From Corinectria fuckeliana (lineage: Eukaryota; Ascomycota; Sordariomycetes; Hypocreales; Nectriaceae), in NCBI GenBank assembly GCA_019137255.1, contig WPDH01000152.1:310001-374000 (forward strand): DNA of 64,000 nucleotides. The letters are read 5' to 3'. This document shows, piece after piece, positions 21,540 through 31,607 of this stretch; position 1 is the stretch's first letter, and the number at the start of each line of letters is the position of its first letter. The translations under genes and the position numbers were made by a program. The notes below the pieces were generated by a model. That model ran no database searches and was not told the DNA's origin. It worked only from the letters and a program-made list of their open reading frames with translations.

Positions 21540-22716
21540 TCAACTTTGTCTCGCAGCGTCCAGCTCAACCTTGTTCTTCGTAATGGCATCAATCTCAACC
21601 ATCACCTCAGGCGTCAACTTGTCGAGAATCTTGAGCGCGCCCACCGTCTCTTCCAATTGCTCCGGGCGACTGGCACCGGTAATGACGCTGCTGACATGGG
21701 GGTTCTTCAAGCACCACGCAACCGCGAGCTGGCTCTGGCTGACGCCTAGACGGTCTGCGACGGGCTTGAGCTGGCGCACCTGCTCGATCTCTTCCTTCCA
21801 GCTGTCGGTGCCCATGCGGCCTCGCATGAAGTCGGCGAAGCCGTCCTTGCTGGCTCCAAAGCGCGACTCCTTAGGAGGCTGGCCGTCGATCACGTCGTTA
21901 TACTTGCCGGATAGAAGACCCATCTTGATGGGGCTGAAGGTCGTAAGACCTAGACCGGTGCGTTCATACAGGCGCTGGAACTGGCCCTCGACCTTGTCGC
22001 GGACCAGCATGTTGTACTGAGGCTGCTCCACGATTGGAGCAATCATCCGCAGGTCGCGCGCAATGCCAACCTAGACTCATGTTATCAGTTTCTCTGCGTC
22101 TGATTATCTGTTCAGAGCTTGTGGGTGAGACTAACAGCTTCTGCAATCTCATCGGCGCTCCACTCTGATGTGCCCCAGTAAAGTGCCATGCCTTGGTCAA
22201 TAACATAGTTGAATGCTCGCACGGTTTCTTCCATGGGAGTCAACCTGTCCGGACGATGAGCATAGACTACATCGATGTACTTGAGCTGGAGACGCTCCAA
22301 CGAAGCCTCCAGTCCTTCGATGATATGCTTCCGCGACAAGCCATGGTTGTTGACCAAGATTTCTCCATTCACCGCGCCCCAGTTGATCTCTAGATTTGTT
22401 TCAGCCTGTAAATCCCAATACATCACGTAAGAGAGAGCTTACTGGTGCTGATGACAAGGTCACTTCGTTTCCATCCAAAATGTTTGAGAGCCTTGCCCAT
22501 GACAATCTCTGCCTGGCCAGCAGTGTAGTTTTCCGCAGTATCAAAGAAGTTGATCCCCAGGTCGTACGCCTTCTTCATACAAGAAAAGGCCTCCTCATCT
22601 TGAGTGTACCCTCCATAGGTCATCCAGCTGCCGAGACTGATGGCAGAGACATGCAGACCCGACCGGCCAAGCCGGCGGTAGATCATGCCAGTATCCCGAG
22701 GTTCAGACCACGCCAT
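21540..22716 (-). CDS. aldo-keto reductase, Kv-channel beta-subunit-like
   Basis: Exons 22716-22443, 22389-22136 and 22070-21540 (introns 53 and 65 nt) give 352 residues, the normal size for the AKR6-type (beta-subunit-like) reductases of fungi. The catalytic tetrad is visible: Asp and Tyr in FFDTAENYTAG, Lys92 in VISTK, whose codon is created across intron 1, and His in VVYAHRPD. Substrate and cofactor side: NPHVSSVITGASRPEQLEE near the C-terminus is the usual NADPH-binding Ser/Arg region. It reduces aldehydes or ketones in the cytosol. The intron-1 splice (A|AG) is supported because it regenerates the catalytic lysine. Confidence 0.92.
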
Positions 22717-23004
22717 TTTGCAGGATGTTAACGACAGAAATAAGTGTCTTGCTGGTTGTGTGCGTTCCCAAGATTTGCTGTCCAACCCTTGTAAGAAGTC
22801 GTGAACATGTTTAGCCTCAACGGTTGCGGGCCCGTTCAACGGAGAAATTCTCGGAGGTTGACGAGCAAACGTGGGGCTGCACATGCAATAACGCCAACCG
22901 TAGTGTGGATATTGATCGATGGCGCAAGACGCACCCCGGATGTTGTCATCGACGTGGAATCTTATGGTCAATCCGCCGGCCGGAGCCGAAACTAGCGCTC
23001 CGCA

Positions 23005-24813
23005 TCAGCATGCAACGGTTTGGTCCTTTTCTGTCGCATCCCGGGGCATCGACTCGAGCAGCATGCGAGTCAGTGGAGACGGGGACCGGATGAGGTATCC
23101 CAAATCGAGAGGCGCCCAGGATATCTGGGAAGCTTGCTCCTCCATGAATTGGTATGTGGGCATGGCCATGCCTGTGGACGCCGTGAGCACGTCAATAGCT
23201 TGCCAACCTGCTTGCTGGCTGTTGAAGACGACGAGATCGCCTGCCATGCCCTCATTGGAACCCTCGGACAACAGGCCCGAACCAGAGGCTGCTTCCATCT
23301 TCATGGTAAGAAGTGAGAGTAGAGTCCTGTTGCCACCCCGAGATGAGGAGAGAATGTCTCGTAAGCGGCGGAGGATCGGTCCCGGCTGGTCCATCGATGC
23401 TGCCGGGTGGTTGCTCGCAATAGCATCAATCACTGCTGTAGCAATCTCAAAGGTTTTAAACTCCTGGAACCTGTATTAGTAACCATTGGACCAGTTGGCA
23501 CTTGCGTATGACTTGCCAGGGTAGGGCCATGAGACTCGAGTGCTGTGGCTGGAAGCTGTGAGACCAAGGCCAGAAAGTCTTTGGCAATGGTCACTGGGTT
23601 CATGGCAGGAATCACAATGCCGAAGCGTAATGCAGCCCGCCAGAGAACAGCTCGCATCCACTGACGGGTGACGAACATATCCGCTCGCTGGACATCGTTG
23701 ACCAAGCCCCAGGTATCGTCGCCCACTGACTCGAGGAGTTTCTGCTGCAGGAGTTCAAGGCAGTTTTGCGCCACGGATGCCATGTTCGGCACGTCAGAGT
23801 CGGCATTGCGCAAGATCTCAAATATGCCAGACTGATCAAAGACCCAGAAGAGATGGACGAGCTTGAGGAACGCTGGGAGGACCTGGGCTTGATCATCGGC
23901 TCCGCCAAACCAAGGAAACAGAATATTGGGTTTCAAGACAATGGGCAGTTTGTGTAGCAGTGCTACGCCTCTAGGGACCTATCTGTCAGTTATGAAGGCT
24001 CAACGCGGTGGCTCATACAGACCGTTCGGTAACGAATAGCAACCAGAGGACCCGTCGAGACACCTGCTGGTCGGCTTCGGAAAGCGTTGCGTAGGTAGAT
24101 TCACGATCGAGGCGGAGGATCTGGGCTTGGGTGATGGCCTCCCGTAGGTAGACAAGTGACTTGGTGCCACCGGGAGCGGCATTCTCATGATATATGTGGA
24201 GGAAAAAGGAGACACGCAGAGCATCGAGGAGATCCAGTCTCTCACCCAATCCACTGGCCTCGGCTTGCTCAACGCTGGGCTGCCACGGCGTCTCTAGTCG
24301 GAGCTGGGCGACAGCGGCCAGGGCGACGGCGTTTGCAAGATGCCGCGCAGCATTGGCTTGGCTGGGAATTTCCAGCAGCTTGCACTTCAAGTCGGCCGCA
24401 TCGACGATGGGCCAAATGGGAAACAGTCTCTCGGCATAAGTGTCGAGGATGGCCATCAGATGGGGCAGCTCCTCGACTAGTGGAGTTGCCTTGCCCTTGT
24501 CCTGGTCTCTGGATGGATCTCTGCTCCGATCCGGCAACTCCTCTTGACGATTCCGCTGGATCTTGCTGATGGTCTTGGCTCGGAGCCCGCGGGGACCTCG
24601 CGTGGCCTGGACGCGGTTGAAGGTGCACTCGATGCGCGAGGCAACGCATCCATTGCAGGGGGGAATCTCGGAGCAGCGAATCTTGCGAACCTTGCATGAA
24701 TCACAGGCTCGCCGTGCCAGTCTCGAGCGAGGCCCTGCGGCGCTTCCATTGGCACTGGAAGGCGAAGGCGGAGGCGGAGGCTGCTGTTCAGGCTGACGCG
24801 GGGATTGGGCCAT
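23005..24813 (-). CDS. Zn(II)2Cys6 transcription factor (maltose/AmyR-like type)
   Basis: Exons 24813-24023, 23970-23517 and 23463-23005 encode 567 residues. After a Pro/Gln-rich N-terminus, the zinc cluster RRACDSCKVRKIRCSEIPPC with NGCVASRIEC is complete, at about residues 35-63. It is followed by the GPRGLRAKTISKIQR linker typical of the MAL/AmyR/quinate-type regulators. The middle homology region includes LRLDRESTYATLSEADQQVS and RRVLWLLFVTERGVALLHK. Intron 1 is 52 nt. Intron 2 (53 nt) has no good GT donor in the right phase. The best model uses a GC-AG intron with donor GCAAGT at 23516, giving ESHGPTL joined to EFKTFEI. It is presumably nuclear. It lies between the reductase and the dioxygenase and may control either. 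Confidence 0.82.
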
Positions 24814-25753
24814 GGCCTCGGAGGGACTCGCAGCAAGGTCGATAGCGGCGCAAAGATTAGAGAAGGGTACGTCCCAGCCTCAAAACGGGACGGGGCAATT
24901 AGCTTCTCCAGGCAAATGAGTCAAATAGCAAGACCCGAATCATCCTCTGCATTGGCGGCGATGACGTGGTTAGAGGGTGACGGTGTCACGATCATGGCGC
25001 TGTAATTACCCCGTAAAATACGGTTGAACTCCCCGAGGTTCCCCACCTCACCTCCATCACCTAAGCTTTTCCCCAGCGGATCAGTCACTGTAACTCCAGG
25101 GGGCACCGGGTTCCTAGGACTTCGCTAAGGTGGCAGATTAGGGCCGAGTACCTCCGATCGAGGGGTACTTCGTTAACAGTCGAACGCGAGGATCTGGGGA
25201 TTTTCCGACGACTGCCTAGACGAGCCATTTCCGCCACAGAAGAAATTGGAACTATAAAAAAATCCCAGGCTGATAGATAGACTTAATCCAAATGAGCCTG
25301 AGGAGTCCTGGCAGTACTATGGATACTAATGGTGATTGTGGACAGTGATTTAATTTAAGGAATCTGGTTTGTATGGGGGTACCATATGGGGAGGTATACC
25401 TGCCCATCGCACAAACTGGAGCGCTCAACTCATCCCGACTTGACGATGAACGGGCTGGGACCGAGCCAAGATGAGCTAGGAGAGCTAAGAGAGAAAGCCT
25501 GCGGAATTCTTAGCTATCAACAAGACATGTCAATGCCCTGGACCTTTCTCTTTCTTCTTTTCGTTCTTTGGCAGCGTCAATACAGTTATTTATTAGCTTA
25601 GTTGCTTCTACTGCGGGCTTATCCTCTGCAAGAGTAGGGCGTACTCCCCGAACTCAAGGTATCATACACACTGCAGAGCAAGATTGCAGTGCAATCAAGT
25701 TGACATCAGTTTCATGATTTTTCGCTTTGCTTTTCGTTCTGACCTACTTCGCA
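24814..25753. other. intergenic, nothing recognisable
   Basis: 940 bp: the promoter of the regulator on one side and the 3' flank of the dioxygenase on the other. Small frames lack motifs. Confidence 0.5.
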
Positions 25754-26971
25754 TCAAATGCCTAAGGCCTCCCGGCGACCCTTGCTCTCGATGTCTAGAT
25801 ACGGCGCTTCGCCCAAGCTGCACACTCGATCGCCAGCTCGAGCGGCCTCGTAGTCGTACGTGGCGCAGTGATACGTCGACCGGTTGTCCCAGATGGCGCA
25901 GTCGTTCTTGCTCCAGCGGTATCTCACCTGGGCATCGTGGTTTTGCATCACCAAGTTGAAGAGGTAGTTGAGCAGCACGTCGCTCTCGTCCTTGGAGACA
26001 CCGTTGATGCGCTTCGTGAAGCCCTTGTTGACAAACACTGACTTCCACCCCGTCACCGGGTTTGTCCTGATGATGGGGTGGACGGCTGTCAGGTTTCCAC
26101 CCTGGTTTATAGGCGAGCCACGGACGCCCTTGCGGAGAGGGTTTCCGAGACGGGCGGCTTCGTCGTGGAAGAATGAGGCATCATGGGTAGCTGTCAATCC
26201 TTCGAATAATCGCTTCATAGGCTGTGAAAGGCGGTCGTATACCTCGTATCCAGAGGCCCAAAGCTGTGCAAGAGAAATATCAGTCACGACATCTCTTCGA
26301 CGGCAAATAAGGCAATCAATAAGAAGCTCACGGTATCTCCACCAGTGGCCGGCAAGGTGTGGATCTTGAGCATCGCGTAGTCAGAGGGGACCTTCTCAAA
26401 AGTGCTGTGAGTAGACAGTCAGCTCAAGCTTAACCAGACGGTATGCTTGCAGGGCTTTGCCATGCAGTCAGGGCTCGTACATATCACTGTGCCAGCCAGC
26501 AGAGGCGAGGCGGCTAACATCGCTCAACTGATGGGTCAAGCCGCCACCCTTCTTCTGCTTCTCGCTCGAAATGACGCTGACCTGGTCACCAAGCTCGCTG
26601 CCTTCTTCGGTGAGAGGATGCACGTGCAGACCCGAGCTGGCGGGACAGCCACCTAATTCGGTGAGCCGTAGCATAAAGTCCTTCATCTCCACGGGCGTGA
26701 CGTCCTGGTCCTTGAGGAAGACGACGCCGCGCTGGGAGATGGTGACGGCAAGGTCGCGGATGAGACGCTCATCCCATCGCAGCAGATCCCGGATCTGGAG
26801 GCCTGTGAATTCCCGCCCAATAACGGGGGTCACGTCGGACTGCGTGATGTCATCGAGGCTGCCCGTGTAAGTCAAGGGCTGCGAAATGCGGGGGCGACTT
26901 TCAGGATGGCCTCCGACGATGTTGTTGTCGGCGACAACAGCTTCATGATGGTCAGTTGCGATAGAGGGCAT
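25754..26971 (-). CDS. TauD/TfdA-family alpha-ketoglutarate-dependent dioxygenase
   Basis: Exons 26971-26481, 26404-26332 and 26263-25754 (introns 76 and 68 nt) give 357 residues. The Fe(II) ligands are visible: H161 and D163 in SAGWHSDITFEKVPSDY, and the distal His in WDNRSTYHCATYD. HPIIRTNPVTGWKSVFVN is the family's substrate/2-oxoglutarate region. Members hydroxylate a sulfonate such as taurine with 2-oxoglutarate and O2, releasing sulfite and an aldehyde (yeast homologue Jlp1). Other members act on other substrates. It has no targeting signal, so probably acts in the cytosol. It is divergent, across 885 bp, from a DAL5/SOA1-type transporter, which supports a role in uptake and use of an organic anion. 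Confidence 0.92.
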
Positions 26972-27856
26972 CGTGAATAGAGATGATTACGAATCAAATC
27001 AAACTGTGTCGATTAACAAAAAGCGTAGGATAACAGCGTCTCCCGGCGTCTGTGAGGCTCTGTTGCGGTGGGCCAATCTGAAAAGTGTAGAGATGCTGGT
27101 ATAATGCTGGTATATTAGCTACAGCGGACGACAATTTGGAGGTTGGGCTATTCCCAGAGTGCACTATGGACCGTTAAATGCTGTCGAATCACGGCGCGCA
27201 GCAAAGGCGACATCGAGACTAAATATGGCATGCGCGACGGCCGGGCCATGCGGACAAATTCTCGGAGCCGTGACGCCAGACGACGCGAGCGACGCTATCC
27301 CCACAGTCCCAAGCCGGCAGGCGGCGTTCCACCAGACGGGGCATTCTGCGGGAATGGGAACCAATACAAAACCTCCATCTGAAGTATTAATTAGCCTGGA
27401 ATCTGTCAGGCCAGTGGCAGGCTTGTTCGGAGAGCTTACTCGGGTCAGTCGAGGCCGGGGATGCTCAGCGCGAAGTCCCCGATTCACTCAATCTTCGAGC
27501 TCGGCCGATACGCCTACAGCCTACCTCTGCGTAACTGCTTTGGGGTCTGGCCGCACACACCCCTCGACGAGACTTGAGCCATGGCCCGAATGGGGTTTCA
27601 TGCCCTTCCGTCGCGTGCCTGCTCGTGCCACACCCGTTCACCGGCTGGCCGGCAAGACGAGACGGAGCTTCTCCCCGGAGCGTGGAAATGGCGACTACTC
27701 CGCGCGGACCATGGACTATATATCTTGACTTCAACTCCCCGAGCTTGATTGAAGCTGCCGTCTCAGGCTCGTCGACCTTTTCCATCATCTTGTCCATTGG
27801 TCAAACACCAATCTTGAGACAGGCAACTCAATCGTTGATTGTACTCCTCAGCTACA
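26972..27856. promoter_or_regulatory. divergent promoter, dioxygenase / transporter
   Basis: 885 bp between the two start codons, without a gene. A TATATAT box at 27717-27723 lies 134 bp before the transporter ATG. A short duplicated TGCTGGTATA occurs near 27095-27115 on the dioxygenase side. Confidence 0.5.
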
Positions 27857-29855
27857 ATGGGCAGTGTAGATATTGAGGCCAGCCCGGCAACACTGGTGCG
27901 CTCAACCTCTGCGGATGTTATCAAGGCGCAGGTTGGGATTGGCCGTGAACAACTTCACTCGGCGCTACCGCCCCACGCCACATACGAAGGCAGCCATCGA
28001 TTCGACCCTTCTGCTGAATGGACTCCGGAGGAAGAGCAAAGAGTCGTTCGGAAGACGGATATCCGTCTCCTGACCTGGCTCTGCCTGATGGTATGCATCT
28101 CTGGATATGCAAGACCCCGCCGTCTGCTGCATCACCCGCAGTCGATCAGTTGCACTAACATGGGCATCGCCAGTTCTTTGGACTACAACTCGACCGAGGC
28201 AATCTCAGCAACGCGCTGGCGGACAACCTGCTGGATGAGCTTGACCTGACCACCGATGATTACAACAACGTAGGTTGCAGAAGAACCTTGAAAGTAGCCA
28301 CCCTTTGCATGTTCTAACTCTTGTCACAGGGAACCACCATCCAGCTCCTCTGCTTCCTAGCTGCAGAATTCCCCGTCCAGTTCCTTACCAAGAGATACGG
28401 ATTCAGGAATGTTTTGCCCACGGTACGCGCATCTGGCTTTCTTAGCTTTGTTTAAACCGAAGAGAGGCTAACTTTTCTTTCAATAGCTCATGTGCTGCTG
28501 GGGTCTTGTGTGTAAGTCATCCCGGATTCGGGGGCTGGGACTCAAATGCTAACTACGAACTTGCACAGCCACTTTCCAGGCCTTCATGACGGGCAGGACC
28601 TCGTTCTATATTACTCGCGCCTTCATCGGTCTCTTCGAAGGCGGTTTCATCCCCGGCGTTATTCTCATGGCGACCTACTTCTACACGTCCAAGGAGCTCT
28701 CCATTCGGCTCGCTGCCTTCTGGTCCACCCTGAACATTGCTCGTAAGCGCCATTCTCTCATGCAAAGCGTGCGCGGTCTCGAAAAGAACAATTTGCTGAC
28801 GTCTTGAGACAGGAGTTATCTCGGCCCTGCTAGCGGCGGGCTTCTTGGAGATGCGAGGCGTCGGTGGCCACTCCGGATGGTTCTGGCTTCTCCTCCTCGA
28901 AGGCCTCCTGACCCTTACAATCGGTCTCTTGTCAATGGCGTATCTGCCCAGCTCCCCGACAGCAACCACGTCTCTGATCTGGCGCAAGTCCTGGTTCACC
29001 GAGCGGGAGGAAGTCATCATGGTCAACCGCATTCTCCGCGACGACCCTGCCAAGGGTCTCACCGCGCTCAAGGAGCCTGCCACCTGGGCTGATGTCAAGG
29101 GCGCCTGGACCGATCCTTCTCTCTGGGGCCTGTACTTGATCGGCCTCATCGCCTACATTCCCGCTACTCCTGTGACGGCTTACTTGACTCTGACCCTGAA
29201 GCGAGTCGGAAACTTCAGCACCCTCGCGAGCAACCTGCTCACGGCGCCCTCTGCAGCTCTGCAGATCATCACCATGCTCGCATTGGCGTACAGCTCAGAG
29301 TACTTCAACGAGCGGTCATTCCACTGTCTCTTTGGGGAAATCTGGTCGATTCCCTTGTTCACGGCGCTGCTCACGCTCCCTGACCAAGGTCGTGAGTGGG
29401 GAAGATTTTCCATCATTACGCTCATCTCCGGGTATCCGTACTTCCACCCGCTTGTTAGTTCGTGGATCTCGGAGAATTCCTTCGACGTCAAGAAAAGGGC
29501 GATTGCGGCGGCGACCTACAACGTCATTGTCCAAATGTACGTGCAAACTGGCTGCCTTGCAAAGCCTAAAGTGTTATTTACTGACAAGGTGAACAGGGGA
29601 AGCGTTGTCGGCAACCAGATCTACCGAAAATGGGACGCCCCGTACTACAAGACCGGCAACAAGGTGTGCGTGTCGATTCTCGCGCTCGCTATTGTTGTCT
29701 TCCTCGGCCAGCGCCAGTGGATCATCACCCTGAACAAGAAGAAGGAAGCCAAGTGGGATAAGATGCGTCCCGAGGAGAAGGTCGAGTACCAGACCGACAA
29801 GGTAGCTCGAGAGCTGGATGGCAACAAGCGACTCGACTTTCGGTTTGCCTACTGA
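27857..29855 (+). CDS. major facilitator, anion:cation symporter (DAL5/TNA1/SOA1 type)
   Basis: Seven exons (27857-28090, 28174-28269, 28330-28422, 28487-28511, 28569-28742, 28813-29536, 29597-29855) give 534 residues. The many small introns are typical of this family, and one exon is only 25 nt. Landmarks: WTPEEEQRVVRKTDIRLLTW lead, FFGLQLDRGNLSNALADNLL (TM1 region), FLTKRYGFRNVLP, YITRAFIGLFEGGFIPG (TM4), and GGHSGWFWLLLLEGLLT. The family imports organic anions such as allantoate, nicotinate, pantothenate, or sulfonates and inorganic sulfur (yeast Soa1). Intron 6 (60 nt) is in frame and stop-free, so the unspliced frame also stays open; splicing restores VIVQMGSVVGNQIYRKWDAP. It is divergent from the TauD-type gene. 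Confidence 0.92.
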
Positions 29856-30200
29856 AACGGAGAACGACCAGTTATCGGTTTTTTACTTGGATGGTGCATG
29901 CATGCCTGTTGTAGCGCCCCAGGTTTCTTCTTGGTAGCCATCTTGCATCTACTTAATCGCAGCATGTTTTGTGCAAGCTTTAATCTTACACAATGAACAC
30001 CATTCATGTAGACTGGAGCATGGGCCTAGACTACGAGCTTATGCATATACAGGGTGATGTTTAAATCGGGGCCTCCTCCCATCTGCATTTTACGTCTACG
30101 CGAGCGATCTTGTGGCATTTGGTGAAGCGGCTAGCGCTATTTGCTGCCACTATATAGTCTGTAGTTGATGAGCCACCTACAACTTCAGCGCAGTCACTGA
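29856..30200. other. 3' flank of transporter and tRNA upstream region
   Basis: 345 bp of AT-rich flank. I see no feature other than the tRNA that follows. Confidence 0.5.
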
Positions 30201-30308
30201 GACACAGTGGCGGAGTGGTTAACGCGCATCCCTGCTATACCGGTCCACAAGGTCAAATCTTGTAAGGATGTCTCCTCGGAGGCGCAGGTTCGAATCCTGT
30301 CTGTGTCG
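30201..30308 (+). tRNA. tRNA-Ser(GCU) with a 27-nt intron
   Basis: The acceptor arm is GACACAG (30201-30207) pairing with CTGTGTC (30301-30307), with discriminator G at 30308. The anticodon stem CATCC (30227-30231) pairs with GGATG (30266-30270). The loop is C-T-GCT-A then A, giving anticodon GCU at 30234-30236. An intron, 30238-30264, sits at the canonical place after position 37. A long variable arm and the TTCGAAT T-loop fit a serine tRNA. The mature length is 81 nt before CCA. It carries serine for AGC/AGU codons. Confidence 0.93.
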
Positions 30309-30754
30309 ACTCAATTTTTTTGCGCTTTGCCAACCATCATAATTCCTTTTTCGTTGCTTCGAATGAAATCAGATGAGCAGCGAACATCAACCTCGAGCTG
30401 TTCCATATGTTATATGTAAAGCGAGGTGGGTGGGATTTAGCCGGACAGGGCTGCTCGAAGTAACTTCCTTCACTACCCACCAAGTGCAAGCAAGACCCGA
30501 ATGCTGAAAAAAAACGTCGCAGTTGTAGCTATCTAATGAGTAGGCGACTTTTGTCTCAGATCTCGAATGGGTGAGGCGCCCGGCACGAACCAGTCCAACC
30601 AACCAAGACTGGGTGCCACGTCCTTAAATTCTCGGGCACCCCGAACATCTTTGGCCTGTTCTCGTATCGCATCCATCCTCAGCCTAGGTTCGACCGCAGT
30701 TGCTGCTTAGCCAGCCTCCATCTCTCGACACCATCTTCCACCTCTATATCGATC
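30309..30754. other. intergenic between tRNA and DUF1304 gene
   Basis: It begins with an oligo-T stretch (30314-30320) that probably ends RNA polymerase III transcription of the tRNA. The rest is the promoter of the next gene. Confidence 0.5.
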
Positions 30755-31120
30755 ATGGCCCTGCTCTCGCAAGTAGCCACCGGCTTCGTCGGCGCCCTCC
30801 ACGGCTACATCTTCGTGCTCGAGATGTTCCTCTGGACCACGCCTCGCGGCCGCAAAACGTTCAGGCTGACGCCCGAATACGCCGAAAGGACCAAGACGAT
30901 GGCCGCCAACCAGGGCCTGTACAACGGCTTCCTCTCCGCGGGACTCATCTGGGGCCTCGTGCACCCCGATCCCGGCTTCGGCGCCCAGATCAAGCTCTTC
31001 TTCCTCGGATGCGTGGGCGTGGCTGGTGTCTATGGCGGCTTGACGGCCAATCCCCGCATCGCGCTCGTCCAGACGGTCCCGGCCGCAATCTCGGCCGCCA
31101 TCGTCCTCGCGGGTCTTTAA
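30755..31120 (+). CDS. DUF1304-family small membrane protein
   Basis: An intronless 121-residue protein with four hydrophobic segments: one starting at VATGFVGALHGYIFVLEMF, one around GLYNGFLSAGLIWGLV, one around IKLFFLGCVGVAGVYGGL, and the C-terminal TVPAAISAAIVLAGL. The pattern E-M-F-x-W then NQGLYNGFLSAGL matches the DUF1304 family (PF06993) shared by bacteria and fungi. Its biochemical function is unknown and its length is normal for the family. It probably resides in the plasma or an internal membrane. Confidence 0.88.
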   Translation: MALLSQVATGFVGALHGYIFVLEMFLWTTPRGRKTFRLTPEYAERTKTMAANQGLYNGFLSAGLIWGLVHPDPGFGAQIKLFFLGCVGVAGVYGGLTANPRIALVQTVPAAISAAIVLAGL

Positions 31121-31607
31121 ATGCTCGAGATACGAAGTACACTGGTTCTATGGATGGGGAATTTGAGAACGAGAGCCATCTTGCTGTGTTGGCACAACGG
31201 TTGATGAAGGAGACGGAGCAGGGAATAGACAAACACTGTGCTGTGTCTAATAAACTTGTTGAAGCGCAGGCCCCGAGTCTGAATACTACCTACCTATCCA
31301 TCACTTCCGTGATCAGGTCGCTACCCGCATCATATGCACGTCAACGTGGCTTCTAAGCCCTCCGCAAATATCCCGTCAGTCAAACGGTTGGTTTTAATGG
31401 GTTTACCCAGTGGGCTACGCGATGTCTTCTCGTGGCACGAAACTAAGTAGGCCAGTAGCCGTGCTGCCTGAGGCTGTCTTGAGATTGTTTGCCTGGGACT
31501 GCAATCAATAAGAACGCCGCACTTCCTTCGTCGCGTGTTTGAAAACTGGGATATTCAACACCTTGGGCCATTCAACTTCTCACGAAAGGCGTCCATCGTC
31601 AGTCAAG
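31121..31607. other. intergenic, nothing recognisable
   Basis: 487 bp of flanking and promoter sequence between two plus-strand genes. The frame seen at 30700-31356 is out of frame with the DUF1304 gene and is not coding. Confidence 0.5.

Noticed and set aside
28845..29855. Reading the transporter 3' part as one exon
   Set aside because: The 60-nt segment 29537-29596 is in frame, but has GTACGT and ACAG ends, and its removal restores the conserved family sequence.
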